From positions 1 through 60,296 of the forward strand of contig JAEUJD010000151.1 of the NCBI GenBank assembly GCA_016793015.1: a stretch of 60,296 bases of DNA, read 5' to 3'. The notes under the pieces were generated by a model. The model saw nothing but the letters and a program-made list of their open reading frames with translations, was not told the DNA's origin and ran no database searches. Positions 50,544 to 58,826 of this stretch are shown piece after piece (the stretch's first letter is position 1; every line of letters starts with the position of its first letter). Source of the DNA: Phycisphaerales bacterium. Its GTDB lineage: Bacteria; Planctomycetota; Phycisphaerae; Phycisphaerales; UBA1924. A program made the translations under genes and the position numbers.

Positions 50544-50790
50544 AGGTAGAGCGTTCAATCCGTTGGAAAGTGGAGGGACGTTTTCGCAAACGATGGGCCG
50601 AAACAGGGCTCGCATCCTACCAGCCCGCCACGCTCAGAAAACCCCTATTCCCAAGGGCGCATTGCGGTTATGACTTTGCACCGGCCCTGTGCCCTTTGCT
50701 CCGTTCAAGCATCCAAACTCACTCGGGCAGCGTCCGGCCAGCCTGCAAAAGTGGCAGCCCGATCCTTCCCGGCAAAGAACGGAGTTTGAC

Positions 50791-51738
50791 ATGTCCCAGA
50801 AAATCTCAGGTCTCCACCACGTCACCGCCATCACTTCCGATGCCCAGAAGAACATCGACTTCTACTGCGGCGTCCTGGGCCTTCGGCTGGTGAAGCGCAC
50901 GGTGAACTTTGATGACCCGCGCAGCTACCACTTGTATTACGGCGATGAACTCGGCCGGCCCGGAACCATTCTGACCTTCTTCGCCTGGCCCGGAGCCTAT
51001 CGGGGCAGGATCGGTGCGCCGCAGGTTTCCAGCACGGCGTTCGCGATCCCGAAAGGCTCGATCGACTTCTGGAAGAAGCGGCTCGAAGCCAGCGCCGTTT
51101 CGTACGAAATCGTGCCCGCGCGATTCGGCGATCAGGTTCTGACCTTCACGGACTTCGATGGGATGCAGCTCGAACTGGTTGCGACAAACGACCCTCGTGC
51201 CCCGTGGGCGGCAGGCACAGTCCCCACCGAACACGCGATCCGCGGCTTCCACGGTGTTTCGCTCTCTGAGAGCGATCAGGAAGTCACTGCCGAGGTACTC
51301 ACGAAGACCATGGGCTTCACCGCCGCTGGCGTCGACGGCAATCGCTTCCGCTATGTCGGAGCCGACGCAAGTGGGGGAGTGGTCGATCTGTTGCACGTCC
51401 CTGGGAGCAAAGCCGGCTCGATGGGAGCAGGCACTGTTCACCACGTCGCATTCCGCACGCCCGATGATGCCTCTGAAGCCAAGTGGCGTCGCCAACTTAC
51501 CGAGGAAGGCTTCCACGTCTCCCCCGTGATGGACCGCAACTACTTCCACTCGATCTACTTCCGCGAGCCCGGCGGCGTGCTCTTTGAGATCGCGACCGAC
51601 ATCCCGGGATTTGCCGTGGACGAGCCGGCCGCCACTCTCGGCATGGAACTCAAGTTGCCCGAGCAGTTCGAATCGGTTCGCGCCTCGATCGAATCCCACC
51701 TGCCCAAGATCCGTTTGCCCCAAGGAGCAAACTCATGA
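50791..51738 (+). CDS. mhqO: Ring-cleaving dioxygenase, MhqO-like (vicinal oxygen chelate family)
   Basis: The 315-residue protein is a double glyoxalase-fold enzyme of the vicinal oxygen chelate superfamily. GLHHVTAITSDAQKNIDFYC is the first module start and GFHGVSLSESDQEVTAEVLT the second; metal ligands would be His in GLHHVT, His in TVHHVAF and Glu in VLFEIATD. MhqO-type proteins act in detoxifying hydroquinones and catechols; the reaction is inferred from the family. CGGAG lies six bases before ATG 50791. The stop codon overlaps the start of the next gene by four bases, so it is coupled to mhqD. Confidence 0.82.
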   Translation: MSQKISGLHHVTAITSDAQKNIDFYCGVLGLRLVKRTVNFDDPRSYHLYYGDELGRPGTILTFFAWPGAYRGRIGAPQVSSTAFAIPKGSIDFWKKRLEASAVSYEIVPARFGDQVLTFTDFDGMQLELVATNDPRAPWAAGTVPTEHAIRGFHGVSLSESDQEVTAEVLTKTMGFTAAGVDGNRFRYVGADASGGVVDLLHVPGSKAGSMGAGTVHHVAFRTPDDASEAKWRRQLTEEGFHVSPVMDRNYFHSIYFREPGGVLFEIATDIPGFAVDEPAATLGMELKLPEQFESVRASIESHLPKIRLPQGANS

Positions 51739-52391
51739 GCGAGAAGAAACTCTCATTCACGCACCGCTTCATTCCCGCCACCGATCCGACGATCACCGAG
51801 ACACTTCTGCTCCTGCATGGCACGGGAGGCAACGAGAACGACCTCCTGGGCCTGGGCAGCCGCCTCCGCCCCGGCGCTGCACTCCTATCCCCCCGAGGCA
51901 AGGTTCTCGAGAACGGCATGCCCCGGTTCTTCCGCCGCCTCGCCGAAGGTGTCTTCGATGTGGAAGACCTCAAGAAGCAAACCCACGCGCTCGCGGAGTT
52001 CGTGGCCGAGGCTGCGCAGGCCTACGGACTCGACGAACACAACATAACCGCGGTCGGTTACTCAAACGGCGCGAACATAGCAGGGGGGTTGCTGCTGTTG
52101 CGTCCAGAGACCCTCGCTGCCGCGGCACTTCTTCGGCCCATGGTTCCCCTGCTGCCCGAAAAGCAGCCAGACCTGAAGGGCAAGGAGATTCTCATCCTGA
52201 GCGGGCGATCGGACCCGATCGCCACCCCGACCGAAACCGCGCGGCTTGTGAAGTTGTTCAGCGATGCCGGAGCGGCTGTGAAAGCACACACGAAGCCCGG
52301 CGGGCATCAGTTGAGCGAAGAGGACATCCGCGCGGCAGAGGCATGGTTCGCATCGCGATCGACGAAGGCTGAAAGCGTTTCGAAACGATGA
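51735..52391 (+). CDS. mhqD: Carboxylesterase / phospholipase-type hydrolase, MhqD-like
   Basis: The 218-residue alpha/beta hydrolase has LLLLHGTGGNENDLLGLGS (oxyanion region), the nucleophile elbow GYSNGANIAGGL, the acid in ILSGRSDPIA and the His in KPGGHQLSEED. Family members hydrolyse short carboxylic esters; with MhqO it is linked in other bacteria to resistance to quinones and catechols. The ATGA overlap (51735-51738) with mhqO shows translational coupling. The pair is probably a two-gene operon; no MarR-type MhqR regulator is seen nearby. Confidence 0.83.
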   Translation: MSEKKLSFTHRFIPATDPTITETLLLLHGTGGNENDLLGLGSRLRPGAALLSPRGKVLENGMPRFFRRLAEGVFDVEDLKKQTHALAEFVAEAAQAYGLDEHNITAVGYSNGANIAGGLLLLRPETLAAAALLRPMVPLLPEKQPDLKGKEILILSGRSDPIATPTETARLVKLFSDAGAAVKAHTKPGGHQLSEEDIRAAEAWFASRSTKAESVSKR

Positions 52392-52491
52392 AGCCGGCAA
52401 GCGGAGTTGACCGCGTTTGCAGCGTCGTGCCAGTTGCGTTATGAAGCTCACCCTTGTAGCATTCTCCGCTCACCAGCGGAGAATTGCATTC

Positions 52492-53901
52492 GTGTGTGGC
52501 ATTCGACCGAGACGTTTACGACAACAGCATCGCCAAGCAATCGTCGGTTTGGCGCTGGTGTGCTTGATTTCTGGCTGCATGTCGCACGAGCCCGCGCAGT
52601 CGGTTTCCAACCGGGAGTTGACATCGACTCAATTCGCGATGCCTCCTACCGATGAGGTTTCCGCGAAGGCAATCCTCGAATCAATGCCAGAGCAAGTTCC
52701 CGAGTACGTTTCAAGGCCGGGAGCGAGCCTTGACGAGTTAACCGCGAAGCTCCTTGAACGGCAGTCCCGATTTAAGGTGAGGCACAAACTCCAAGCCGGT
52801 GGTTGGCTCTTTGTGGACGGCGAGCGAGAATTCGGCGCGTCGAACAGACGCTCAAGTCGCCGTAGTCAGAAGGATGAGCCACTGCTCTTTTGGCGCGCGG
52901 TCCCCGTGCCCCCGGATTGGCAAGAATTGACGCAGTTAACTTGGATCAAAGATCCATCGCGACCAGACACTTTCGGATTGAATCCGGTCTTCAGTGTGAT
53001 TGATTCGTCGCGCGAACTCCTCTTCATCCCAACAGTTTCACCTGAAACCTCTCCCGGGACGGTTGTCTGGTTCGGGGGAATTGCGCAGAGTTGGCAATTC
53101 GAGTTGGACACACAAGTCGACTTCGTCCGTCGCGGGTTCACGTTGATCGCACTTCGCGAATCAGGGCTATCGAGACAAGTCGGAATCCGCGTCGTTCTCC
53201 AAGACCTGCCATCCGACCCAATGAATCGCTTCACCTTTGAGTTTCAGCAATCGATGGAAGAACTTTCTCGCAGTGGCCGCTTTCTCGAAATGTACAGCGA
53301 CGCGGCTCAAGCGGGGGAGTCCCTCGCCCGCGACCTGAACAAGAGCGTTCTTGATGCCGCGTTCGCGGGTGCCGGTGGACTCGTGCTTCGCGACAAGCAT
53401 GCGCCTTCACAAAGCGATAAGCCGCTGATTGTCGTGGGGTGCAGCGGGGGAGCGCCGGCCGCGGTGGCTTTCGCTTCGCTGCATCGCGATCATCTCGCCG
53501 GCCTGATTCTGGTTGGAGCCGGGGGCGATCTTGTTGAATTGCTTCAGCGAACCGACCTGAACAGCGACCGAGATGTCGTGAAATGGCGCGACGACACCCC
53601 CCTCTCCGAGCAACAAAGAGCACTGGCCACGAGCTTCAATTCCCACTGCCTTGTCGATCCGCTCATAACCGGCAAGTCCATTCCGACTGATCGAGTACTG
53701 ATGGTCCACGCTCGCTTCGATTCGGTCGTGCCGTCTGATTTGGGAGACAAACTCTGGGAATCCCTCGGCCGCCCCGAACGGTGGAAGTTCTTCGGAGGCC
53801 ACAGGCTGCTCTTCTACCGACTCAGTTCGTACTCGAAAGACCTCGCCAACTGGGCCGAAAGCCGGGCGTGGGCGTTCCCTGGAACGACGGTTCCGAACTA
53901 G
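52492..53901 (+). CDS. Lipoprotein with alpha/beta-hydrolase fold
   Basis: The 469-residue product starts (GTG 52492) with a basic patch, a hydrophobic stretch and the lipobox LISGC (GLALVCLISGCMS), so it is a lipid-anchored protein. The C-terminal half shows an alpha/beta-hydrolase plan: VVGCSGGAPAAVAF (Ser nucleophile), VHARFDSVVPSD (Asp) and FFGGHRLLFYR (His). I know no family name or substrate. Base composition is lower in G+C than its neighbours, suggesting later arrival. GGAG lies ten bases before GTG 52492; the frame runs further up to 52417, but the first 25 residues are without signal-peptide logic. The gene follows mhqD by 100 bases. Confidence 0.6.
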   Translation: MCGIRPRRLRQQHRQAIVGLALVCLISGCMSHEPAQSVSNRELTSTQFAMPPTDEVSAKAILESMPEQVPEYVSRPGASLDELTAKLLERQSRFKVRHKLQAGGWLFVDGEREFGASNRRSSRRSQKDEPLLFWRAVPVPPDWQELTQLTWIKDPSRPDTFGLNPVFSVIDSSRELLFIPTVSPETSPGTVVWFGGIAQSWQFELDTQVDFVRRGFTLIALRESGLSRQVGIRVVLQDLPSDPMNRFTFEFQQSMEELSRSGRFLEMYSDAAQAGESLARDLNKSVLDAAFAGAGGLVLRDKHAPSQSDKPLIVVGCSGGAPAAVAFASLHRDHLAGLILVGAGGDLVELLQRTDLNSDRDVVKWRDDTPLSEQQRALATSFNSHCLVDPLITGKSIPTDRVLMVHARFDSVVPSDLGDKLWESLGRPERWKFFGGHRLLFYRLSSYSKDLANWAESRAWAFPGTTVPN

Positions 53902-53918
53902 ATACAACGTCCTATAAT
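53891..53918 (+). promoter_or_regulatory. AT-rich promoter candidate of the metzincin gene
   Basis: TTCCGA (53891-53896), 16 bases, then a perfect TATAAT (53913-53918) within an AT-rich patch at 53902-53940. The -35 box overlaps the end of the previous gene. The leader to ATG 54110 would be about 185 bases long. ATACAAC occurs twice, at 53902-53908 and 53932-53938. Confidence 0.45.
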
Positions 53919-54109
53919 ATATGTTATGTTAAATACAACCAGGTGGCTTTCCGGCTTCGTCGCGACGCTTGCTGGGAACCCCGGGCTGAACATCGGCGCG
54001 TCGCTCCCAAAAGCCTCGAACAGGTTGATTTCTCTCTGAAACGACGCCTTGTCCGAGTATCGTCCTGAGGCCCCGAGAATCTACTTGGGCGGCAACGGAG
54101 CGTCTGTTC

Positions 54110-56542
54110 ATGCATGCGGCTTTCTCATCGGTCTTGTGTTGCTTCGCCGCCATCTTTTCCGCGCTTGGCGGTTCAGCCGATGCCGCCCCGCCGCCTCCGT
54201 TCCAGGTCGAGTCGTTCCAGATCCTGACCGGCACGGCGTTGCCGAACGGGGCTCTGCAAAGCAAAGTGAACGATGCTGGTCAGTTCATTCATCTGCTGAA
54301 TCTTGATGGGGGGGGGCAGGCATACCGGACCGGTTCATCCACCCTCGGACCGTCGCTCGCTGCGGATCCTTTCGCCTTCGCGATCACCCGATCGGGTCAG
54401 ATCTTCGGCAATCGGTTCAGCACCAATTCGTCCACCGGAACCTCCAGTGTTGGCGTGACGACGTTTGTGGGTTCGTCCACCAGCAGCTTCGATCCCGCTA
54501 GGCGTCACTTCAGTGCGTCCGACACGTTCGGCAACACGGTGTATGCCGCCACGCCCAACATACCTGGCACTGGCATGGCCATAGACATCGCGTTTGCGAA
54601 TGGCGTCAAGAGGCGATTTCTGGACGACCCCCGCGTCCGCCCGACCCTGATCGCCGATCGCGACGACCGCGGCAAGACCTACTTCGATCTCGTCCAAGTG
54701 AACTTTGACGATCCGCCGCCGACCGAGTTGCTGATCGTCAACACCCCCACGTTCAATGAGTTCAAAACGTCGTACCTCGACCTCTCACCCATCGGGCCCG
54801 CGGGTATCAAGGACGTCGCCCCCAACGGGAACATCGCGCTCACCTCCAGCAACGGCCCGGGCGGAACTCACCGGGGCCACGCCTTCATCCAAGGCGAGTG
54901 GTTCACTCTCGCCCCCACCACTGGTTTGCCAGAAAGCGAAGCCTTGGGGGTCACCTCTGTTGGCGTGGTGATCGGAAACGACTACACCAACGGCGATTCC
55001 ACGCCCTGGCTCTGGTTTCGAGGCACCACCATTCGCCTTGACACGCTGCTCGGTGTTCAGCTGCCTGCCGGCGTGACGCTCCGCACCGCCACCGGTGTGA
55101 GCGACACCGGCTGGATCGTCGGCGAACTCATCCAGGATGGCGTGCGTCGCACCTACCGCCTCAAGATCAACATCGACTCCGACGCGGACGGCATGCCCGA
55201 CATCTGGGAGATGCCCGTCGAGCAGGGGGGCGGCGTCTACGTCGATGCCGACAACATCGTCGACATCGATTTGCACGCGATGGGTGCTACGCCCGATCAC
55301 AAGGACCTTTTCGTTGAGATCGATTCATCGCCCAACACGATGATGTCCGCCGCGGCGGCCGATCTCGTGACCAAGGCATTCGCCAAGGCCCCCATCGACA
55401 ACATCGATGGCGTACGCGGCATCCGGCTGCACATCATCCGCGATGAGGCCATCACCAGCGGGCTGATGCCCCCGACCGGCCTCGCCGCCGCCGCCGGGCT
55501 GAGCGCGGCATTCCCCGTCGAGGCAGCGAGCGTCACCGAGGGTCATTTCGGGACGCTTCAAATGCGCTCCAAGCCCAATTGGGCTCTCGTCCGTCCGGCA
55601 TGGGAGCAGATCGCCCGGTACTGCCTCGCGTTTCACGACATTGTTCGATCCGACAAGGTCGACGTAAGGCCGTACGTCGGCCTTGCGGAGCTCGGCGGCG
55701 ATCAGTTCGTCTACTCGTTCAAGGGCGCCGAAACGCTGACCGGAAGTTCGCTCACCGAAAAGGTTGCCGCGGCCTTCATGCACGAGCTCGGGCACACGCT
55801 CGGTCTGGACCACGGCGGGCAGGATCCCATCAAATACAAGCCCAACTACCTGAGCATCATGAACTACCTGCTGGTGACGCCCCGCCCGTTCTCGAAGTAT
55901 TTCTATCGCCTCGATTTCTCGCGTGCCCAGGCACGGTCCCAGAGCGAGGAAGCCCCCAACGAGAACAACGGTTTCGCGCCCGACCCCAATGACCCGGATG
56001 CATCCGTCTACGCCCGATACCGGATGCCGTACATCGACGACACGGGAACGATCAAGTTCGCGAAGCGGGGGATGGCGCCGATCGATCTCAACGGCAACGG
56101 GAGCATCGAGTTCTTCCTGCCGCCGCGGGAGCTGAACGCGTTCCCGAATTCGGCGGCGTTTCCGAGCGGCCTCAACTCGCCGTCCCTGCCGCTGTTCGCT
56201 GAGCCCATGCCAGCGTGGGACGACTGGGCGAACGTTCGGCTTCGCATCGATCGCAACGGGGTGTTCTCGGCGCTCTCGATCCCAGATCACACGGGCTATG
56301 ACCCCGACTCACTGAACGCGATCGATGGCTTTGCGGAGGGATGCGGAGCGGATTTCAACGATGACGATCTCGTCGACGACGCGGACTTCGTGGTGTTTAT
56401 CGGGGCGTACAACCTGCTTGATTGTGCCGACCCGGCCATGCCCGCAGCCTGCCCGACGGACCTCAACCTAGATGACTTCGTCGATGATGCCGACTTCGTC
56501 ATTTTCCTGGCGGCGTACAACTCATTGCTTTGCCCATCTTGA
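54110..56542 (+). CDS. Secreted metzincin-type zinc protease with dockerin-like tail
   Basis: The 810-residue protein starts MHAAFSSVLCCFAAIFSALG, a signal peptide. About 30-330 holds HAF-type extracellular repeats (GHAFIQGEWFTLAPTTGLPE, GVSDTGWIVGELIQDG). A calcium-binding loop DSDADGMPDIWEM follows at about 350. The zinc motif HELGHTLGLDH (residues about 558-568) is the metzincin H-E-x-x-H-x-x-G-x-x-H signature and YLSIMNYLL is the Met-turn. The last 70 residues are two EF-hand-like dockerin repeats (DFNDDDLVDDADFVVFIGAY, DLNLDDFVDDADFVIFLAAY). It would cut proteins outside the cell. ATG 54110 has GGAG ten bases upstream. It converges with the AraC-type gene. Confidence 0.82.
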   Translation: MHAAFSSVLCCFAAIFSALGGSADAAPPPPFQVESFQILTGTALPNGALQSKVNDAGQFIHLLNLDGGGQAYRTGSSTLGPSLAADPFAFAITRSGQIFGNRFSTNSSTGTSSVGVTTFVGSSTSSFDPARRHFSASDTFGNTVYAATPNIPGTGMAIDIAFANGVKRRFLDDPRVRPTLIADRDDRGKTYFDLVQVNFDDPPPTELLIVNTPTFNEFKTSYLDLSPIGPAGIKDVAPNGNIALTSSNGPGGTHRGHAFIQGEWFTLAPTTGLPESEALGVTSVGVVIGNDYTNGDSTPWLWFRGTTIRLDTLLGVQLPAGVTLRTATGVSDTGWIVGELIQDGVRRTYRLKINIDSDADGMPDIWEMPVEQGGGVYVDADNIVDIDLHAMGATPDHKDLFVEIDSSPNTMMSAAAADLVTKAFAKAPIDNIDGVRGIRLHIIRDEAITSGLMPPTGLAAAAGLSAAFPVEAASVTEGHFGTLQMRSKPNWALVRPAWEQIARYCLAFHDIVRSDKVDVRPYVGLAELGGDQFVYSFKGAETLTGSSLTEKVAAAFMHELGHTLGLDHGGQDPIKYKPNYLSIMNYLLVTPRPFSKYFYRLDFSRAQARSQSEEAPNENNGFAPDPNDPDASVYARYRMPYIDDTGTIKFAKRGMAPIDLNGNGSIEFFLPPRELNAFPNSAAFPSGLNSPSLPLFAEPMPAWDDWANVRLRIDRNGVFSALSIPDHTGYDPDSLNAIDGFAEGCGADFNDDDLVDDADFVVFIGAYNLLDCADPAMPAACPTDLNLDDFVDDADFVIFLAAYNSLLCPS

Positions 56543-56547
56543 ACGCC

Positions 56548-57483
56548 TCAGTCGGGGCAACTGATTGCCGCGGCTCTGTTCCGCCTCAGCCGGCTCGGGC
56601 GATGACCGAATTCCCGCAGAAACGCGTTCGAGAGGTGGGCCTCGCTGCAGAAGCCGCAATTGGACGCGATTGAGATCATCCGCTCCTTGGTGTCGAGCAC
56701 GCATGCAAGGGCCTGACGCAGCCGGAGGCGCTCCAGGTAACGGTGGACAGGCAGGCCGGTGTGCCTCTTAAAAACGCGGCAGAGGTGGAACGGTGACATG
56801 CACACCCCCGCCGCCAGATTCTCAAGCCTGTGTGGGAGGTGTGGGTTTGTGGCCAGAACCCGGCGAACCTCTTCGACCGATGCCTGGTGAAACTGGGCCT
56901 GAGCAGCGGAGGGGCGACGGCGCCGGACCGTGCCTCGGGCTTCGACGTTGGCCTCGATGATTTCGGAGATGACCTCGAGCACGGTCTCCTCGACTCGCAA
57001 AGGGTCGTGATTTCCCCCGTCGGCGAGGACTGAATTCAGCGCGTGAACGCGTAGCAGGGGGGTCGTGGGTGAGGGACCGAAGCTCCATGGGAATCGAGAC
57101 GTCGGTTCGTGCCGCTTGCCTGTGGCGGCGGTCAGCATGTCGGCGAGCAGCTCAGGGCGGATATCAACCCAGTCGTTCTGCAGCCCTTGAGGCAGCAGAT
57201 TCCGGCGCCGGTACGTGGCCCCCACGTTCGTGAAAAAGACCGTGTTTCGGTCCGTCACAACGGGTGCATCCGATTCAACCTTGATCTGGTAGGGGATCCG
57301 AGGCAAGCCGATCGCGGGCCAGCAGTAGCCGGTGCGATCGTGGTTCCATTCGGGGTGATTGGAGGGGATCTCAAGGACGCCGATGCCCACGAGCGCCGAC
57401 TCAAAGAGTGGTTTGGCCCGATCGGTCGGCGCCATGTCGGGTCGTTTGGCGATCCCGTCAGGAATGTGCAAGCGGGGCAGCAT
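56548..57483 (-). CDS. AraC-family transcriptional regulator
   Basis: The product of about 311 residues ends in an AraC-type double helix-turn-helix: NLAAGVCMSPFHLCRVFKRH, TGLPVHRYLERLRLRQALAC and SNCGFCSEAHLSNAFLREFG. The N-terminal part (VESDAPVVTDRNTVFFTNVG) looks like the cupin-like ligand domain of this family. The start is uncertain: ATG 57483 and ATG 57435 are both possible and neither has a good ribosome binding site. Its targets are unknown; it converges with the metzincin gene and is followed upstream by the GNAT gene on the same strand. Confidence 0.82.
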   Translation of the reverse strand: MLPRLHIPDGIAKRPDMAPTDRAKPLFESALVGIGVLEIPSNHPEWNHDRTGYCWPAIGLPRIPYQIKVESDAPVVTDRNTVFFTNVGATYRRRNLLPQGLQNDWVDIRPELLADMLTAATGKRHEPTSRFPWSFGPSPTTPLLRVHALNSVLADGGNHDPLRVEETVLEVISEIIEANVEARGTVRRRRPSAAQAQFHQASVEEVRRVLATNPHLPHRLENLAAGVCMSPFHLCRVFKRHTGLPVHRYLERLRLRQALACVLDTKERMISIASNCGFCSEAHLSNAFLREFGHRPSRLRRNRAAAISCPD

Positions 57484-57615
57484 GCAGGTCTTTATCCGGC
57501 AAGAGCCCCCCACCGGTTCGATTTCCTTGTTGATTGCACCGCGTTTTCGGACATCAGACCGAAGAAAAGCAAGCAAATGCAATTTGGTCCCGAGCTGCTG
57601 GATAGCACCCCCCGC

Positions 57616-58125
57616 CTACCCGAGCCGGAGGCCCAAGTAGATCGTTTCGGCTTTCGGGTCATCGTTGTAACGCGGGATATCGACAAATCCGAGAGAGCTA
57701 TACAGCTTGCACGCGGCCGCGAGCTCGGGCTCGGTATCGAGCTTCATGAGTGTGTAGCCGGCAGCCTTTGCGAACCGAATGAGCTCTTCGCAAAGCAACC
57801 GTCCGACCCCCCTGCCGCGGGCTTCGGGTTTGGCGTAGAGACGCTTCATTTCGCAGATTCGTTCGCCGGGCTTGTCGTGTGCCGCGGCGGCGATCGGGCG
57901 CAGAGCGATGCAGCCAATGGCATGATCACCGTCCATGGCAAGCAGAATACATCCTTGAGGCGTCGCGTACTTGCCTGGGAGCGATCTCAACTCGCCTTCG
58001 AGATCCTGCTGCGCGAAACTCGCCGCGGCAAGGTGCTCGATGCTCTTGGCGTATTCGCGGAAGAGAGAGCGGGCGACATCGAGCCGGGGAGCATGTTCAG
58101 CGTGAACTGGGCGGATCGTGGACAA
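57616..58125 (-). CDS. GNAT-family N-acetyltransferase
   Basis: The 169-residue protein has the GNAT acetyl-CoA motif A (CEMKRLYAKPEARGRGVGRL; R-G-x-G-x-x-L) and motif B (LAAACKLYSSLGFVDIPRYN). It would acetylate a small amine or protein N-terminus; the substrate is unknown. The only start is TTG 58125, with GGAGG about 14 bases upstream, which is long; an ATC-type start nearer the site cannot be excluded. The gene follows the AraC gene on the same strand with a 132-base gap. Confidence 0.8.
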   Translation of the reverse strand: MSTIRPVHAEHAPRLDVARSLFREYAKSIEHLAAASFAQQDLEGELRSLPGKYATPQGCILLAMDGDHAIGCIALRPIAAAAHDKPGERICEMKRLYAKPEARGRGVGRLLCEELIRFAKAAGYTLMKLDTEPELAAACKLYSSLGFVDIPRYNDDPKAETIYLGLRLG

Positions 58126-58233
58126 GTAAAGATGTTATTGCCTCCCAGCGGGGCGAAGTGAAAGGGCGAATCCTGAGAATTCGTGAGCGACAAGACGTCT
58201 CTAGAATGCTGTGTGCTCCCGCTCTCTTCGGAC

Positions 58234-58809
58234 ATGACACTTCTCGAAAGGATGATGCTCGGCGTGGAACGCGTGCGAGATCGACTTCTGCGGGCTTCGT
58301 CGGCGCTTGATGCAGCCAAAGTTGCGTACGCGGTGGCTGGCGGCAACGCCGTCGCCGCTTGGGTGGCGACGGTGGATGCAACCGCCGTTAGAAACACGCA
58401 GGATGTCGATATTCTGCTGCGTCGCGACGACTTTGAACGGGCAGCCGCAGCACTCGAAGCCGCCGGGTTTATTCGTCGGCATGTCGCGGGCATCGACGCT
58501 TTCCTGGACGGCAGCGAAGCCAAACTGCGGGATGCTGTCCACATCGTTTTCGCCGGAGAAAAAGTCCGGCCTGAGTACGATTCACCCTCGCCGGACATTA
58601 CCGAATCATCGCGTCCCGGCGATGGACAATTCGCGGTCGTGTCGCTCGAGTCTCTGGTACGGATGAAACTGACTTCGTTCCGCCGAAAAGATCAGGTGCA
58701 TCTGCAGGACATGCTGGAAGTCGGATTGATCGACGCATCCTGGACACGGCGATTCAGCGCACCTCTCGCGGCACGACTTCAGGAACTCATCGATTCACCC
58801 GAGTCGTAA
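58234..58809 (+). CDS. Lone nucleotidyltransferase-like protein
   Basis: The 191-residue protein has a nucleotidyltransferase-like region AVAGGNAVAAWVATVDATAV followed by RNTQDVDILLRRDDFERAAA (G-G ... T-x-D-V-D-I-L pattern) seen in AbiEii-like and MNT-type proteins. The acidic pair D-V-D fits Mg-nucleotide binding. No partner toxin or antitoxin lies next to it. ATG 58234 is chosen by content; a GTG at 58183 is an alternative. The gene is divergent from the GNAT gene and convergent with proS. Confidence 0.6.
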   Translation: MTLLERMMLGVERVRDRLLRASSALDAAKVAYAVAGGNAVAAWVATVDATAVRNTQDVDILLRRDDFERAAAALEAAGFIRRHVAGIDAFLDGSEAKLRDAVHIVFAGEKVRPEYDSPSPDITESSRPGDGQFAVVSLESLVRMKLTSFRRKDQVHLQDMLEVGLIDASWTRRFSAPLAARLQELIDSPES

Positions 58810-58826
58810 TTTCGACCTGGGGCCGA

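Noticed and set aside
52370..52383. TGAAAGCGTTTCGA, resembling the LacI operators
   Set aside because: It lies inside the end of the mhqD coding region, its second half does not match well, and the nearby genes have no link to sugar use. Probably chance.
58234..58809. Lone nucleotidyltransferase considered as half of an AbiE-type toxin-antitoxin system
   Set aside because: No AbiEi-like antitoxin gene is adjacent, and the flanking genes are a GNAT protein and proS.
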